64,000 nucleotides of DNA from an uncultured Pseudomonadota bacterium (GCA_950059285.1 CATLTV010000004.1:1-64000), one strand, 5' to 3'; positions 9,075 to 18,339 are shown, numbered from the stretch's first letter. A program made the numbers and translations. The notes: generated by a model not told the origin, from the sequence alone.

Positions 9075-9300
9075 GAAGCTCTCGGCTAGTAAAGAGGGGT
9101 CGGGGAGAATCTTGTGCACATCTTGCGTTGCGTTCGGAGTATGTCGCTGTTTTTGCCCGAGGGCAAAAAACTTCGTCTTGTTGCGTATGTTCGTTTAATA
9201 GATGGACTCCTAACATGCAACAACCGCACTCCTATAACTGATTTCACCAGCCAAGTCATTCCTTGTATGTACGACTTGTATCTGATGGCGCACGCTCTCC

Positions 9301-9353
9301 AGGGGGCTCTGCCCCCCATGCCCCCCGCAAGGGACTGTCGCCCCTTGACCCCC
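9301..9353. repeat. GC-rich dispersed repeat, copy 1
   Basis: A ~53-bp unit beginning AGGGGGCTCTGCCCCCCATG and continuing through GCAAGGGACTGTCGCCCCTTG to a C tract. It contains two small hairpins (GGGGGC..GCCCCC and CAAGGG..CCCTTG). It directly abuts the stop codon of the OmpA-family gene (TAA on the minus strand at 9356-9354). Two more copies are at 43836 and 58634 on the same strand of the window. Confidence 0.85.
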
Positions 9354-10397
9354 TTATTTTACGATCTTCCAGGCTGCTGAAGGAATGTCGTTGCTTGTGG
9401 GGGGTGGTCCATTGCCCAGCACATAGATCGCGCGTCTGTTGCGTTCTTCAGGTGTTTCGTCGGGAGTTTTGACAGCCATCACCGATTCACCAAAGCCCTG
9501 TGCATACACAGGCATATCCACGCCTTTCTTCTTGAACCACTTGGCGATGGCGCGTGCGCGTGCCTCACTCAGCTTTTTGTTCTGCGCTGCGCTGCCCACG
9601 CGGTCTGTGTAACCTGCCACATACAACCTCATGTCAGGTCGATGTTTGGCGTGTTTCTTCATCGCAGACTTGATCTCTGCCAGTGATTTCTCAAGCTTGG
9701 GCTCCTCGCTTTTTTGCCAGGTTGCCTTGCCAAAATCAAAGATGATCTCCTCATGCTCGATCTCGATCCACCATGGTTCAAGCAAGACGCTCGACCAGAA
9801 CCCTTGCGTATCGTACGCCACAATTGAAATGCCGCCGATCTCCTCGCCTGCGCTCCAGTCAATCACCAGGTTGCCCGATTTTCCGCCAAATTGCTCGATT
9901 TCGGTGCCGATCTTGTTGCCATCGGTATCAAAGAACTCAACCTCGGCTCTGTCCAGAGGGACGTTGACCCTGAACGGAATGACTCCCTTGGTGGTGTCCA
10001 CCTTGTCACGATCGATCATGAGCTTCATCGGCTCCACGCGTGCCACATTGAACTGAAATGCGATCGCGACTTTTTCGTCATTCAGTGTCGTGGACTCCAC
10101 CTTGACATCGATCGTATGCTCCCCCTTCTTGACCTTGAGTGGAATCCTCAATACCTTGCCAGGATTCATTCTCTGCAACTTCATGCTCTTTGAATACCCA
10201 CCAGAAATCGTGAGTTTGCCCCCCTTGACCAGATCCGTCACCTTCAAGACCAACACGGGACCATCGCTGTCCGTTGTCGATTTCTGATTCTCTACAAGAT
10301 ATTCAAATCCCTGGGCGTATACGCTTGAGCCAATGCTCATCAGCGCAAAAAAACATGCAATCCCTGCTACATGTGTATAAGATCTTGGGGTCGACAT
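9354..10397 (-). CDS. OmpA-family outer-membrane / peptidoglycan-binding protein
   Basis: A 347-aa exported protein from ATG 10397, which has an AAGGA ribosome site; the longer ORF to 10469 lacks one. A signal peptide is cleaved after about residue 28 (SSVYA/QGF). The middle is a beta-rich region. The last ~110 residues form an OmpA C-terminal domain (LYVAGYTDRVGSAAQN, LSEARARAIAKWF, YAQGFGES) that binds peptidoglycan. There is no obvious beta-barrel, so it is more likely a periplasmic protein tethered to the wall. It has its own promoter region upstream and ends against the GC-rich repeat. Confidence 0.88.
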   Translation of the reverse strand: MSTPRSYTHVAGIACFFALMSIGSSVYAQGFEYLVENQKSTTDSDGPVLVLKVTDLVKGGKLTISGGYSKSMKLQRMNPGKVLRIPLKVKKGEHTIDVKVESTTLNDEKVAIAFQFNVARVEPMKLMIDRDKVDTTKGVIPFRVNVPLDRAEVEFFDTDGNKIGTEIEQFGGKSGNLVIDWSAGEEIGGISIVAYDTQGFWSSVLLEPWWIEIEHEEIIFDFGKATWQKSEEPKLEKSLAEIKSAMKKHAKHRPDMRLYVAGYTDRVGSAAQNKKLSEARARAIAKWFKKKGVDMPVYAQGFGESVMAVKTPDETPEERNRRAIYVLGNGPPPTSNDIPSAAWKIVK

Positions 10398-10586
10398 AAC
10401 GCTTATCTTCCTTACTATAGAGGTTGAGATGTCTCCAATCTGTGGGCACGTGTGAATGCACACGCTCACACCTTCACTGTGAGCTATGACGAACGCTCAC
10501 CTCCATTGATTCACTCTCAATCAAGATGAACAGGCGCAACCACGTCGTGTATACAACCTGACAATTTTACTCCTGTAAAGGTTCCC

Positions 10587-10826
10587 ATGCTTTTTAATAC
10601 TATGCCCGCTCCTCTACTCGCTGCGCTACCCCCTGCACCATGGCCCACGGTGGGATTGGTGATGGCGATCCTTATTACGTTGATCCCTCTTACTGCCGTC
10701 CTTGCCATCTATTTCAAGCTCGCAAAACGATCTCCTCATAAACCGATCGAGCTCCTCCCTCTGGCTGAAAAAAGCCCTCGTGCGCTCTCGGACCAGCGCG
10801 CCTCCAGACTCCTGGAGGACAAGTGA
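10587..10826 (+). CDS. small membrane protein, 79 aa
   Basis: A 79-residue protein with one hydrophobic segment (WPTVGLVMAILITLIPLTAV) and a basic, Pro-containing cytoplasmic-type tail. The ATG is preceded by AAAGG. Its stop overlaps the start of the downstream Nudix gene by GTGA, so the two are translationally coupled. No family recognised. Confidence 0.65.
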   Translation: MLFNTMPAPLLAALPPAPWPTVGLVMAILITLIPLTAVLAIYFKLAKRSPHKPIELLPLAEKSPRALSDQRASRLLEDK

Positions 10827-11755
10827 CCTCACCTCAGACGCTGCGCGATGCCTCAACCGTGATTCTTGTGCGAGAATCACAGGATGCTCCTTCTCACTGG
10901 CAAGTTTTAATGGTCAAGAGGAGCGCTAAAAGTTCTTTCATGCCAGATGTTTATGTGTATCCAGGTGGCGCGCTCGATCCTGCTGACTGTACGCACAACC
11001 TCACATCCGTGCTCGAACCAGGCTGGGGTGCTGATGAGGCACACCTCCGCCTCAGAGAACCTCAACTCTCTCCACAACAGGCGCTTGGTCTGTACCTCGC
11101 TGCAATCCGTGAGGTGTTTGAGGAGTCAGGTCTGTTGATCGCCTGGGATAGGGCCACAGGTCAGCTCGTAGACCTCCTGTCATCCAAAGAAAAGACGCAA
11201 GCCTTCTCAAAGTACAGGGCCGAGCTCGTGCAGTATTCCATATCAATGCATGATCTGCTTGAGTCTGAAGACCTCTTCCTGAAACCTTCCCAACTTGGCT
11301 ATTTTGCGCGCTGGATTACGCCCCTCCACCTGGAATCAAGGCGTTATGATGCACGCTTTTTTGTGATTAAAGCCCCCCTGAATCAACGCGCTCTCCCTGA
11401 CTTTTCCGAGGTTGTGGATTCTCGCTGGGCGCGACCCGCTACATTCCTTGATGATTATGCTCAGGGTAAAATCGAGCTGGCTCCTCCGACGATCTCCTCT
11501 CTCAAGCGATTGGCGGCCTTCTCATCAGTCGATGAGCTGTTTGCAAGCGCTTGCCAGTGTGCTCCGCTTCCCATGCTTCCACACGCGGTAAAACGCGATG
11601 GCGCACTGGAGTTGCTGCTTCCTCACCATCCTGATTATCCATCGCAATTAAGGGAATCAGAGCTGCTCCCACGCTGGGATTCCGAGCATAACCTCGATAC
11701 GCCAGCCTGGAACGCGTTCTCAAGAACTACAGATGGTCGCTGGGTGACGTGTTAG
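10823..11755 (+). CDS. NUDT19-like Nudix hydrolase (probable CoA/acyl-CoA diphosphatase)
   Basis: A 310-aa Nudix protein starting at GTG 10823, forced by the 4-bp overlap with the small membrane-protein gene. The Nudix box is split: the Gly part VYPGGALDPAD is at residues 45-55 and the catalytic REVFEESG is at 96-103, with a ~40-residue insert between. This insert and the later motif FARWITPLHLESRRYDARFF are typical of the NUDT19/RP2p group, which hydrolyses CoA and acyl-CoA to 4'-phosphopantetheine derivatives. Substrate is inferred from family. The convergent neighbour is an acyl-CoA reductase, which may be a metabolic link. Confidence 0.85.
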   Translation: MTSPQTLRDASTVILVRESQDAPSHWQVLMVKRSAKSSFMPDVYVYPGGALDPADCTHNLTSVLEPGWGADEAHLRLREPQLSPQQALGLYLAAIREVFEESGLLIAWDRATGQLVDLLSSKEKTQAFSKYRAELVQYSISMHDLLESEDLFLKPSQLGYFARWITPLHLESRRYDARFFVIKAPLNQRALPDFSEVVDSRWARPATFLDDYAQGKIELAPPTISSLKRLAAFSSVDELFASACQCAPLPMLPHAVKRDGALELLLPHHPDYPSQLRESELLPRWDSEHNLDTPAWNAFSRTTDGRWVTC

Positions 11756-11812
11756 AGCGTGATGGAGAAGGAGCTTTTCCTAACAGATCCTTCTTTATAA
11801 TGCTCCAGGTTC

Positions 11813-13024
11813 TTAAAGTTCATGTTGAGTAAATCGCAGTAAATCCAGTATGTTGGGCTGTCCGTCGTGAATCCAACCTGGACCAGGAGACTGGAGCATT
11901 CCAGGTTTGCAAATCCTTGTCACACCAAGCGTGGCAAGCTTCTCTGCGCAAATACGCTGCATGCTGCGAGGTGCGTAAAGCGCTGCTCCCTGAAGTTGTG
12001 TGACAGGTACCTGTACAAGATCAGGTACACGCTCCAACTCCGTGGTCGTATGCACGCTCAACACATGTGGGCTGATTTGCTGTCCTCGCCAGGGGGTGTT
12101 GACCATCTGTGCCCAACCAATACCATCTCCATATGCTGTGCCAATGAGTTCTGCCATTCCTTTGGCCTGTGCTCTGCTTGCCAATAGTGCAGGATCAAGT
12201 GACTGTGCTCCCCATTGTGCTTCATAAAATGCGATCGCATCGCCCAATCTTGTGGCAAACTCCACACCTCGTGAACGTGGTCCACAAAAGATCACACTTC
12301 GTGCCGAAAAACACCCCTGTTGGTGCCACATTACTGCATCCTGTGCGCAAAGCGCAGCCTGGGCCATCGCCTGATCGCTGCCATCATCTACGATCAGGGC
12401 AAAGCTCACGCGGTGCCCATAACCGATCATCACGGGACCCTTTCTGTGCGCGGGCCTGCCCAAAAACTCGTGCAAGGTGTTTAATGTGTCGTCACTTCCG
12501 CTCACCAGTACGGCGTCTGCATCTCTCCAGGCGCTATCCATGGAGCCAAACACCAGCTCAAGCTCTTGCACATGAGGTCGCATCACCTCGCGACTGACAC
12601 GCTGCAAATATTCAGCAAAGTATGTACCTCGGCTCGATGGCCTGACGACCTGTGTAATTCCGAGTAACCAGCCTATCAATACAGGTGTTAGACCCGCGCC
12701 AGGGAGCGCAGGCCAGATGTGGATCACTTTCCCAGGTTTGAACGCACGAAACCTCAGCTCCATGGCGTTTTGTGTGGGGGCGCTAAAACCATCAAGCGCA
12801 GCAAGTCCACCAAATCCCGAGAGCTCAAGCTCAAGTGCAGCGAGGATGGCGTCAACATTCCAGGTGCGCCGATGAAGCTCAAGGCCACAACGAACCATCG
12901 CTTCTGGCCAACCATCTGCAACAATTGCTTGCACGGTGTCATCAAGGTGTTCATATAAAGAGGAGATGAATGCTTTGACGAGTGCTGCGCGGTGAGTGAT
13001 CGTGTTTTGGTCGTCGGTGTTCAT
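11813..13024 (-). CDS. LuxC-type acyl-CoA reductase
   Basis: A 403-aa protein from ATG 13024 (an upstream start at 13096 would overlap the divergent gene). It matches the LuxC/acyl-CoA reductase family of the aldehyde dehydrogenase superfamily: a Rossmann region with HIWPALPGAGLTPVLIGWL, VVRPSSRGTYFAEYL, VSGSDDTLNTL and GYGHRVSFALI, then the catalytic Cys in WHQQGCFSAR (about residue 238). These enzymes reduce activated fatty acids to aldehydes with NADPH. No luxD/luxE or luciferase genes are near, so bioluminescence is unlikely; fatty aldehyde or alcohol synthesis is the better guess. Confidence 0.8.
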   Translation of the reverse strand: MNTDDQNTITHRAALVKAFISSLYEHLDDTVQAIVADGWPEAMVRCGLELHRRTWNVDAILAALELELSGFGGLAALDGFSAPTQNAMELRFRAFKPGKVIHIWPALPGAGLTPVLIGWLLGITQVVRPSSRGTYFAEYLQRVSREVMRPHVQELELVFGSMDSAWRDADAVLVSGSDDTLNTLHEFLGRPAHRKGPVMIGYGHRVSFALIVDDGSDQAMAQAALCAQDAVMWHQQGCFSARSVIFCGPRSRGVEFATRLGDAIAFYEAQWGAQSLDPALLASRAQAKGMAELIGTAYGDGIGWAQMVNTPWRGQQISPHVLSVHTTTELERVPDLVQVPVTQLQGAALYAPRSMQRICAEKLATLGVTRICKPGMLQSPGPGWIHDGQPNILDLLRFTQHEL

Positions 13025-13063
13025 TTTATGTGTCTGAATATAAACAGTTTTTGGAGTGGTTTG

Positions 13064-14659
13064 ATGGCTTTTTGCGGCGATGCTTGTCGAGTTCACAAGG
13101 GGGTCTTGTGTCTCTTGATTCTCGCATGTTCCTCGTTTTTATCCCTTGAGGCAAGCGCACAGGACAAAGATCGTCAGCAGCTAGAGGACGCGCTCTTTGG
13201 TGCCGAGCTGGAGAGCGACTCCACAGACAGCTCTCGCCAGTCGCTTGAGGACGACCTTTTTGGTTCACATGAAGAGGATGAAGATACTGCGGATACATCA
13301 TCGCCGCTGGTGTCCTCCGAACAAGGTGCCACACAACGAATTCGGGAGGCGCTGCTTGAGGCTGATGATGAGCTTGCGATCGGTGGGTTCTTGTTCATGC
13401 AACTTAACCAGTCACGCTCTTCAGGAGATACCTTCAAGGACACCTCCATTAGCGCGCCGAACTTGTTTGACCTCTACCTTGATGCTCGCCCGAGCAATCG
13501 CGTCAGGGCCTTTGTCAGTGGTCGGCTTCTCTATGACTATACTATTGATGATACAGATGGCGGGACACTCCTGGGGCAAGGAAGCTCGCAGAGCTTCCTT
13601 GCCCCAGGAGTGTCCACAAGCGAGCCCTTACAGGCCCAGCTTGCGCAGCTCTGGCTCAAGTTCGATCTGTGGCGAAAAGTATATGTCACCCTCGGTCGTC
13701 AACGCGTACGGTGGGGTAGCGGGCGCTTCTGGAACCCCACTGATTTTTTAAACCAGAGCCAGATCAACCCCATCGCATTGTTTGATCAAAGACTTGGTGT
13801 GGATATGATCAAGGCACATCTCCCTGTTGAGGCGCTTGGTTGGAACTTTTACGCCGTCGCCACGCTTGGTTCAGCCTCATCGTTTCAGGAGGTTGGTGGT
13901 GCCTTGCGCGGTGAATTTATCCTCTTTAATGGAGAACTTGCTACATCTGTATCTGCGCGAAGGCAAGTCGTCAGTGGCCCCACTGCATTGGAACCATTTT
14001 ATACACCTTCAGGCTCATGGCCGAGTGAGGGGACGCCATTAAGGCTTGGGCTTGATTACTCACGTGGTGTGGGGCCATTTGAATTACGTGTCGAGGCTGC
14101 GTTTGTGCGTGGTGAGCAGAAGCCGTTTTACCGTGGCTCCTTAAACCTCGATCTTGCCGAGCTGGAGTTTCCCGAGGATTACACTCGCAAGGATGAATGG
14201 CTTGCACAGGTCGTGGTCAGCAGTGATTTGACGCTGACATATGCAGAGGATGAGACGCTGATTCTGGCTGCCGAATATTTTTATAACCAACAGGGCTATT
14301 CAAGCAGTGATCTTTATCTCTGGTTGGCGCTCCAGCAGGGGCTGACCCCACTGTACCTTGGGAGGCATTATGGCGCGGTTGCTGCGGTGATACCATCTCC
14401 AGGCTCCTGGAATAACACGTCTTTTACGGCGAGCGTGTTGGGCAACCTCAGCGATGGCTCATTTTTAAGCCGACTTGACTGGAGTTATGCATTGTTCTCT
14501 GACTTGAGGATCAACGCCTATGTCATGAAGTTCTTTGGGAATACAGGAGAGTTCAACTTTCGCGTGTCCATTCCTGCCATTCCTGGTCAGACAGACGCCC
14601 CCGTTGAGTTTGCTGCGCCCTCTCTCTCAACAGGTGTTGGCTTGCGTGCAAGTTTTTGA
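13064..14659 (+). CDS. outer-membrane porin-like beta-barrel protein
   Basis: A 531-aa exported protein from ATG 13064, which has GGAG six bases upstream; longer starts at 12992 and 13028 lack a signal peptide at the right place. The signal peptide ends near SLEASAQ. The mature N-terminus carries an acidic duplicated motif (QQLEDALFGAELE and QSLEDDLFGSHEE). The remainder is a barrel-like sequence of alternating polar/hydrophobic strands, including GRQRVRWGSGRFWNPTDFL, which resembles DUF1302/porin-type outer-membrane proteins. It ends in the aromatic residue Phe, as barrels do. A perfect 25-bp-arm hairpin lies inside the coding sequence. Confidence 0.8.
   Translation: MAFCGDACRVHKGVLCLLILACSSFLSLEASAQDKDRQQLEDALFGAELESDSTDSSRQSLEDDLFGSHEEDEDTADTSSPLVSSEQGATQRIREALLEADDELAIGGFLFMQLNQSRSSGDTFKDTSISAPNLFDLYLDARPSNRVRAFVSGRLLYDYTIDDTDGGTLLGQGSSQSFLAPGVSTSEPLQAQLAQLWLKFDLWRKVYVTLGRQRVRWGSGRFWNPTDFLNQSQINPIALFDQRLGVDMIKAHLPVEALGWNFYAVATLGSASSFQEVGGALRGEFILFNGELATSVSARRQVVSGPTALEPFYTPSGSWPSEGTPLRLGLDYSRGVGPFELRVEAAFVRGEQKPFYRGSLNLDLAELEFPEDYTRKDEWLAQVVVSSDLTLTYAEDETLILAAEYFYNQQGYSSSDLYLWLALQQGLTPLYLGRHYGAVAAVIPSPGSWNNTSFTASVLGNLSDGSFLSRLDWSYALFSDLRINAYVMKFFGNTGEFNFRVSIPAIPGQTDAPVEFAAPSLSTGVGLRASF
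13563..13615. repeat. perfect inverted repeat inside a coding sequence
   Basis: Two 25-base arms separated by GCA are exact reverse complements. The arms read GGACACTCCTGGGGCAAGGA then AGCTC. They encode part of the porin-like protein around GTLLGQGSSQSFLAPGVST, a Gly/Ser/Gln-rich loop between predicted strands. Confidence 0.9.
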
Positions 14660-14663
14660 GTTT

Positions 14664-14713
14664 ACACCAAAACAGGCGAGTGCTGCTTCAGCAGCACTCG
14701 CCTGTTTTGGTGT
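14664..14713. terminator. bidirectional hairpin terminator, 23-bp stem
   Basis: Perfect 23-base arms (ACACCAAAACAGGCGAGTGC then TGC) with a TTCA loop, between the stop of the porin-like gene and the stop of the convergent MYXO-CTERM gene. The CAAAACAGGCGAG part resembles other hairpins in the window. Confidence 0.88.
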
Positions 14714-14738
14714 TGTTTATATGTCAGAACGCTTTGAG

Positions 14739-15485
14739 TTAAGCGGACTTACGACGGCGCCAGAAGCCGAGCATTCCAAGCGCGGTAAGGAGGCCAAAGC
14801 CACCAGGAAGGCTGCCTGAGCCTGTCTGGTTACAGCCACTCTCCTCGTCGTCTTGTGCGGTGTCAGGGGTTTCGGAGGCGCCCATGTCTTCACCACCAGC
14901 GGAGGCGCCCATGTCTACTTCGCCTGTACCCATGTCCTCGGGGCTTTCGCTACCCATGTCGACAGCAGGGGTGTCCATATCGTCTACGGGAGCGTCCATG
15001 TCGTCTACAGGAGCTTCCATGTCTTCCACGGGAGCTTCCATATCTTCTACAGGAGCCTCCATATCAGACACGCTGCTGCCCATGTCCATGTTCATTCCCA
15101 TGTCCATTTCCATGACAGTAGGCTTGGATGCGGAGTCCGCAGGATCTGTGATTTCATCACATACGGGGTCGGCATCGCCAGGGGACCATGTGCCCATTGG
15201 GTCGCAGAGTTCTTCACCGTTTGTGAAGCCGTCGCCATCACTGTCGACATCGTAAATCTGGCTCCAGTCAGGGCCGCCGACGTCATCCACAGTGTTGCCA
15301 AATGCGTTGCGTGCGCCGCCACCACCTGCGCTCAGGTGGCAAATGCCACAGGAACCGTTGCTGTTAGGGATGCTGGAGGGCCAGCCTGGACGGGCCTGTG
15401 CGCTTTCAGGTGCCATGAGAAGGCACACTGCAACGATGGAACCAGCCGTGCTGAGAGATTTCAAGAAGGAGTTTCTTCCAGACAT
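14739..15485 (-). CDS. MYXO-CTERM surface protein with CxxCH and Asp-Met repeats
   Basis: A 248-aa exported protein. The signal peptide ends near PESAQA. Residues 46-50 are CGICH, a single c-type haem-binding motif. A calcium-binding-like DVDSDGDGFTNGEE follows (about 78-91). A repeated linker (about 130-200) is built from DMEAPVEDMEAPVEDM units and variants. The C-terminus has GCNQTG, a hydrophobic helix and RRRKSA, the layout of the MYXO-CTERM sorting signal. It is probably displayed on the cell surface. The exact number of haem groups is one at most; a structural rather than redox role is possible. Confidence 0.8.
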   Translation of the reverse strand: MSGRNSFLKSLSTAGSIVAVCLLMAPESAQARPGWPSSIPNSNGSCGICHLSAGGGGARNAFGNTVDDVGGPDWSQIYDVDSDGDGFTNGEELCDPMGTWSPGDADPVCDEITDPADSASKPTVMEMDMGMNMDMGSSVSDMEAPVEDMEAPVEDMEAPVDDMDAPVDDMDTPAVDMGSESPEDMGTGEVDMGASAGGEDMGASETPDTAQDDEESGCNQTGSGSLPGGFGLLTALGMLGFWRRRKSA

Positions 15486-15663
15486 GATGATGAGCTTCCT
15501 TGTGTTGTGTGTTAATCTAAGGATGTTGTTTCGAGCACTTAAAATTGAGCCCGTGCTTGTACTACAACAGATATAAAAAAAGAAGGCAAAATTTCAGGGA
15601 GCATAATGCATCTATTTGTTTTGCTTGCATTTTGTCGGGCGGAAAATCGAGGTTGTAAAAAAC

Positions 15664-16977
15664 ATGAGTGCAGATCGAGTCAGTGGGGAGCCTCTGGCGT
15701 TACTATTTAAGGGGATGGGTGTTCTGCTTTGTTTGAGAGCTCTCAAGCTGATGTTGGTACATATCGATTATTATGGTGACACCACGCTCCTGTTTGATTT
15801 TTGGGGGTTTTCCTGGGTTCCAAAGTTACCACCTGCGGGCGGTTATCTCGTGCTTGGTGTAGCTGCTCTGAGCGGCGCGCTGATGGCTGCTGCCAGGAAC
15901 GCTCGTGTGCGTCAGGGGGCCCTCTGGTTGGGCATCGCAAGTTTTGGGCTCTTCTTCCTGCAAGACAAGGCATTCTATGGAAACCTGAACTATGCGTTGC
16001 TCTGCATTCTTGTAAGCCTTGGCCTCGTCAAGGCGTGGAGATCGCTTGACGAACTTCGGGTTGTAAGCGCCACCACACTCCTTGTGCCGCGCGTCATGGT
16101 CGCGTTGATGTATTTTTATGCAGGTGTCATCAAGTTATCGCCAGACTGGTTAAGTGGCGATGTGATCGGCCTGTTTATCAGCTCTGATACGCCCATGTTT
16201 GCACATGGGCTCATGTCTCACCCTTTGGTTCTGATGTCCATGGCGGTGCTCGGCGCCCTGTTTGATCTTGCCATTGGTCCGCTGTTATTATGGAAAAAAA
16301 GCAGACGATTTGGGTTGATCCTGATGACGGGCTTTCACATGACAAACGCGCTCACGCTGGATGTTCCTGAAGTTGCCATCTCGATGTTTTTATTGACGAT
16401 TCTTGCGTTTGCCTCGCCAGAAATGGCGCGCAAGGCGTTGCGTGTGGTGTCGACCTCACATGACGATTCACGTCATGATGGTTTGTCGCGACCAGGGCAA
16501 GGTGTGATCATTGCGTTTTTGATATTTCAGTGTGTGTGGCCGCTCAGACCTTATGTCCTTGGTGCAAGTGATAGCCGCTGGACACACGTATCTCAGGACT
16601 TTTCCTGGTGGTTACGCTCGACGAGTATGACTGTGAGTATCCAGTTTTACATTCATGTCGATGCGCAAGAACCATACAAGCTGGATGTGTCCAGGTATCT
16701 GGATATCAAGGAACAAAAGGCATTCGCGATGGACCCATATCTGGTGACTCAATTTGTTCAGCACATGCATGAGCGCCTGAAAGAAGAGCATCCCGAGGCA
16801 CAAGAGATCACGATCAAGGTCGTGAGTTCAGCCAGCTTGAACAGGTGCGCAGAGCAGCCCTGGATCAGAGAGGATCTGGATCTTGTGCACGAGCCATTAC
16901 AGTATGACATGTCGCATGTGGTGCACCCGCTCAGGTCACACACGTGTCGTGCGTGGTCAGGTCAGCAGGAGAGATAA
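15664..16977 (+). CDS. HTTM-domain integral membrane protein
   Basis: A 437-aa protein from ATG 15664 (the upstream in-frame start at 15616 precedes no ribosome site). It has about eight hydrophobic helices and resembles the HTTM / vitamin K-dependent gamma-carboxylase-like family. Motifs include FLQDKAFYGNLNYALL, RVMVALMYFYAGVIKLSPDW and TGFHMTNALTLDV. The C-terminal ~130 residues are soluble. In bacteria the substrate of such proteins is mostly unknown. It is followed 3 bp later by a MYXO-CTERM protein gene, suggesting that the two are co-expressed and may be partners. Confidence 0.82.
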   Translation: MSADRVSGEPLALLFKGMGVLLCLRALKLMLVHIDYYGDTTLLFDFWGFSWVPKLPPAGGYLVLGVAALSGALMAAARNARVRQGALWLGIASFGLFFLQDKAFYGNLNYALLCILVSLGLVKAWRSLDELRVVSATTLLVPRVMVALMYFYAGVIKLSPDWLSGDVIGLFISSDTPMFAHGLMSHPLVLMSMAVLGALFDLAIGPLLLWKKSRRFGLILMTGFHMTNALTLDVPEVAISMFLLTILAFASPEMARKALRVVSTSHDDSRHDGLSRPGQGVIIAFLIFQCVWPLRPYVLGASDSRWTHVSQDFSWWLRSTSMTVSIQFYIHVDAQEPYKLDVSRYLDIKEQKAFAMDPYLVTQFVQHMHERLKEEHPEAQEITIKVVSSASLNRCAEQPWIREDLDLVHEPLQYDMSHVVHPLRSHTCRAWSGQQER

Positions 16978-16980
16978 GCA

Positions 16981-18339
16981 ATGTACAGACGATGTATGAC
17001 AGGAGCGATGATTACCGCGTGCGTGTATACGGTGTTGATGGGCGTCAGCGTGGGGGCATATGCACACGGTACAAATCCTGCGCCGCGCGATGTGCAGGTA
17101 TTGGGTGATGGTCAGTGGCTCCTTGTGACAACGTTTGGCGTGATCACCTCGGAGCAACCCGACCGGTATGTGTGTGAAGAGGCGTTTCTTGGCTCCGAGG
17201 ATTTTTTGGTGCTTGGCAAGAGTACACAGCAATGGAGCGCTTTTTCTCGCGATCATGTCATTGTCACCACGGATGGCGGCTGTAGTTTTCAGGTGAAGAT
17301 GGAGCTTGAGCAAGTCCCCGACGCCGTCGCCATGTCTTCAGGTGGACATCAGGCGATGTTGTATGATGGCAAGTTGTTCTGGAGCGATGACCTGTGGGAG
17401 AGCGAACACCACCATGACCTCGCATCACTGGGCGATATTCAATGGACAGGTTTGAGGTTCATGGATGAGAGCACGGTGTATCTGGCAGGATACTCACGGG
17501 AGGAGGCAAGTCGAGGTGATGCGCGTTTGTTTCACTTTGATATCAGTGGTTTGGGTGATGCAGCTCAGCAGGACGTGATGGGTGCAAAGTATCCCTACAT
17601 CTTTGGTGCAGCAGGGGGGGAGCTTGCCGGGATTGCGAGCGTGGAGGGGGAGTTATCCTTGTTATGGGGAGAGCCTTCACAGTGGTTGGCATCAAGGCAA
17701 GCGCTTGATGCATGGCCTGTGGATGGATCTCTTTCACCAGATGGCGCCAGCCTTGCGATGTCCGCTGCGAGCGCGGATGGTGAGGTCGTGGTGTATGGCA
17801 AGGATGGGGAGTCTGTCGTGAGCGTGGCAGGAGAGTCATCCTCGTGTGTGGCGTGGTCTGATGATGCTGGTGAGCTTTTGCAGTGCGCAAGTAATGCATC
17901 ACAACCCTTTGCGCTTGCTCGTGTGAGCGAGCGTGAGGTGCAGGATGTGTTGGTCGATTTTAATCAGATCAAGGGACCAGTGACGGGGTGTGCACAGCAG
18001 ACGGCTGCGACAAAGACCTGCGCGTTGGTGTGGCCTGATCTTGCGCGCACGTTAAGGATCGATGTACAGGAAGAGCCCCTGATGGATATGGGGCAAAGTG
18101 ATGAGGATATGAGCCCCGATGCGGGGGGCGTGTCTGACGATATGGGGGGAGGATTTTACGAGGAAAATGAACCAGATATGGGTTCATCGCAAGGTGGCGA
18201 TGATACATCAGGTTGTAATAGTTCTGGTTTATCGCAAAATAACGATAGTGGATTTGGCTGGGGTGTGATGATGGTTTTTCTGGCCCTGTGTGGTGTGCGT
18301 ATCAGAGGGAGAAGCCAAGGGATGTCGCGTACCAGGTAA
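16981..18339 (+). CDS. MYXO-CTERM surface protein, beta-propeller-like
   Basis: A 452-aa exported protein, starting 3 bp after the HTTM gene. The signal peptide ends near VGAYAHG. The middle ~330 residues have repeated beta strands with DGEVVVYGKDGE, DGGCSFQVK and similar units, suggesting a propeller of the PQQ/WD or sortilin type. A linker with MDMGQSDEDMSPD and DDMGG leads to SGCNSSG, a hydrophobic helix and an Arg-rich end, matching a MYXO-CTERM anchor. The last 38 bp overlap the 3' end of the convergent prepilin peptidase gene. Confidence 0.75.
   Translation: MYRRCMTGAMITACVYTVLMGVSVGAYAHGTNPAPRDVQVLGDGQWLLVTTFGVITSEQPDRYVCEEAFLGSEDFLVLGKSTQQWSAFSRDHVIVTTDGGCSFQVKMELEQVPDAVAMSSGGHQAMLYDGKLFWSDDLWESEHHHDLASLGDIQWTGLRFMDESTVYLAGYSREEASRGDARLFHFDISGLGDAAQQDVMGAKYPYIFGAAGGELAGIASVEGELSLLWGEPSQWLASRQALDAWPVDGSLSPDGASLAMSAASADGEVVVYGKDGESVVSVAGESSSCVAWSDDAGELLQCASNASQPFALARVSEREVQDVLVDFNQIKGPVTGCAQQTAATKTCALVWPDLARTLRIDVQEEPLMDMGQSDEDMSPDAGGVSDDMGGGFYEENEPDMGSSQGGDDTSGCNSSGLSQNNDSGFGWGVMMVFLALCGVRIRGRSQGMSRTR

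Noticed and set aside
14853-15515. 220-codon plus-strand ORF rich in His/Val/Ser
   Set aside because: It is the complement of the Asp-Met repeat region of the MYXO-CTERM protein; the repetitive composition explains the open frame.
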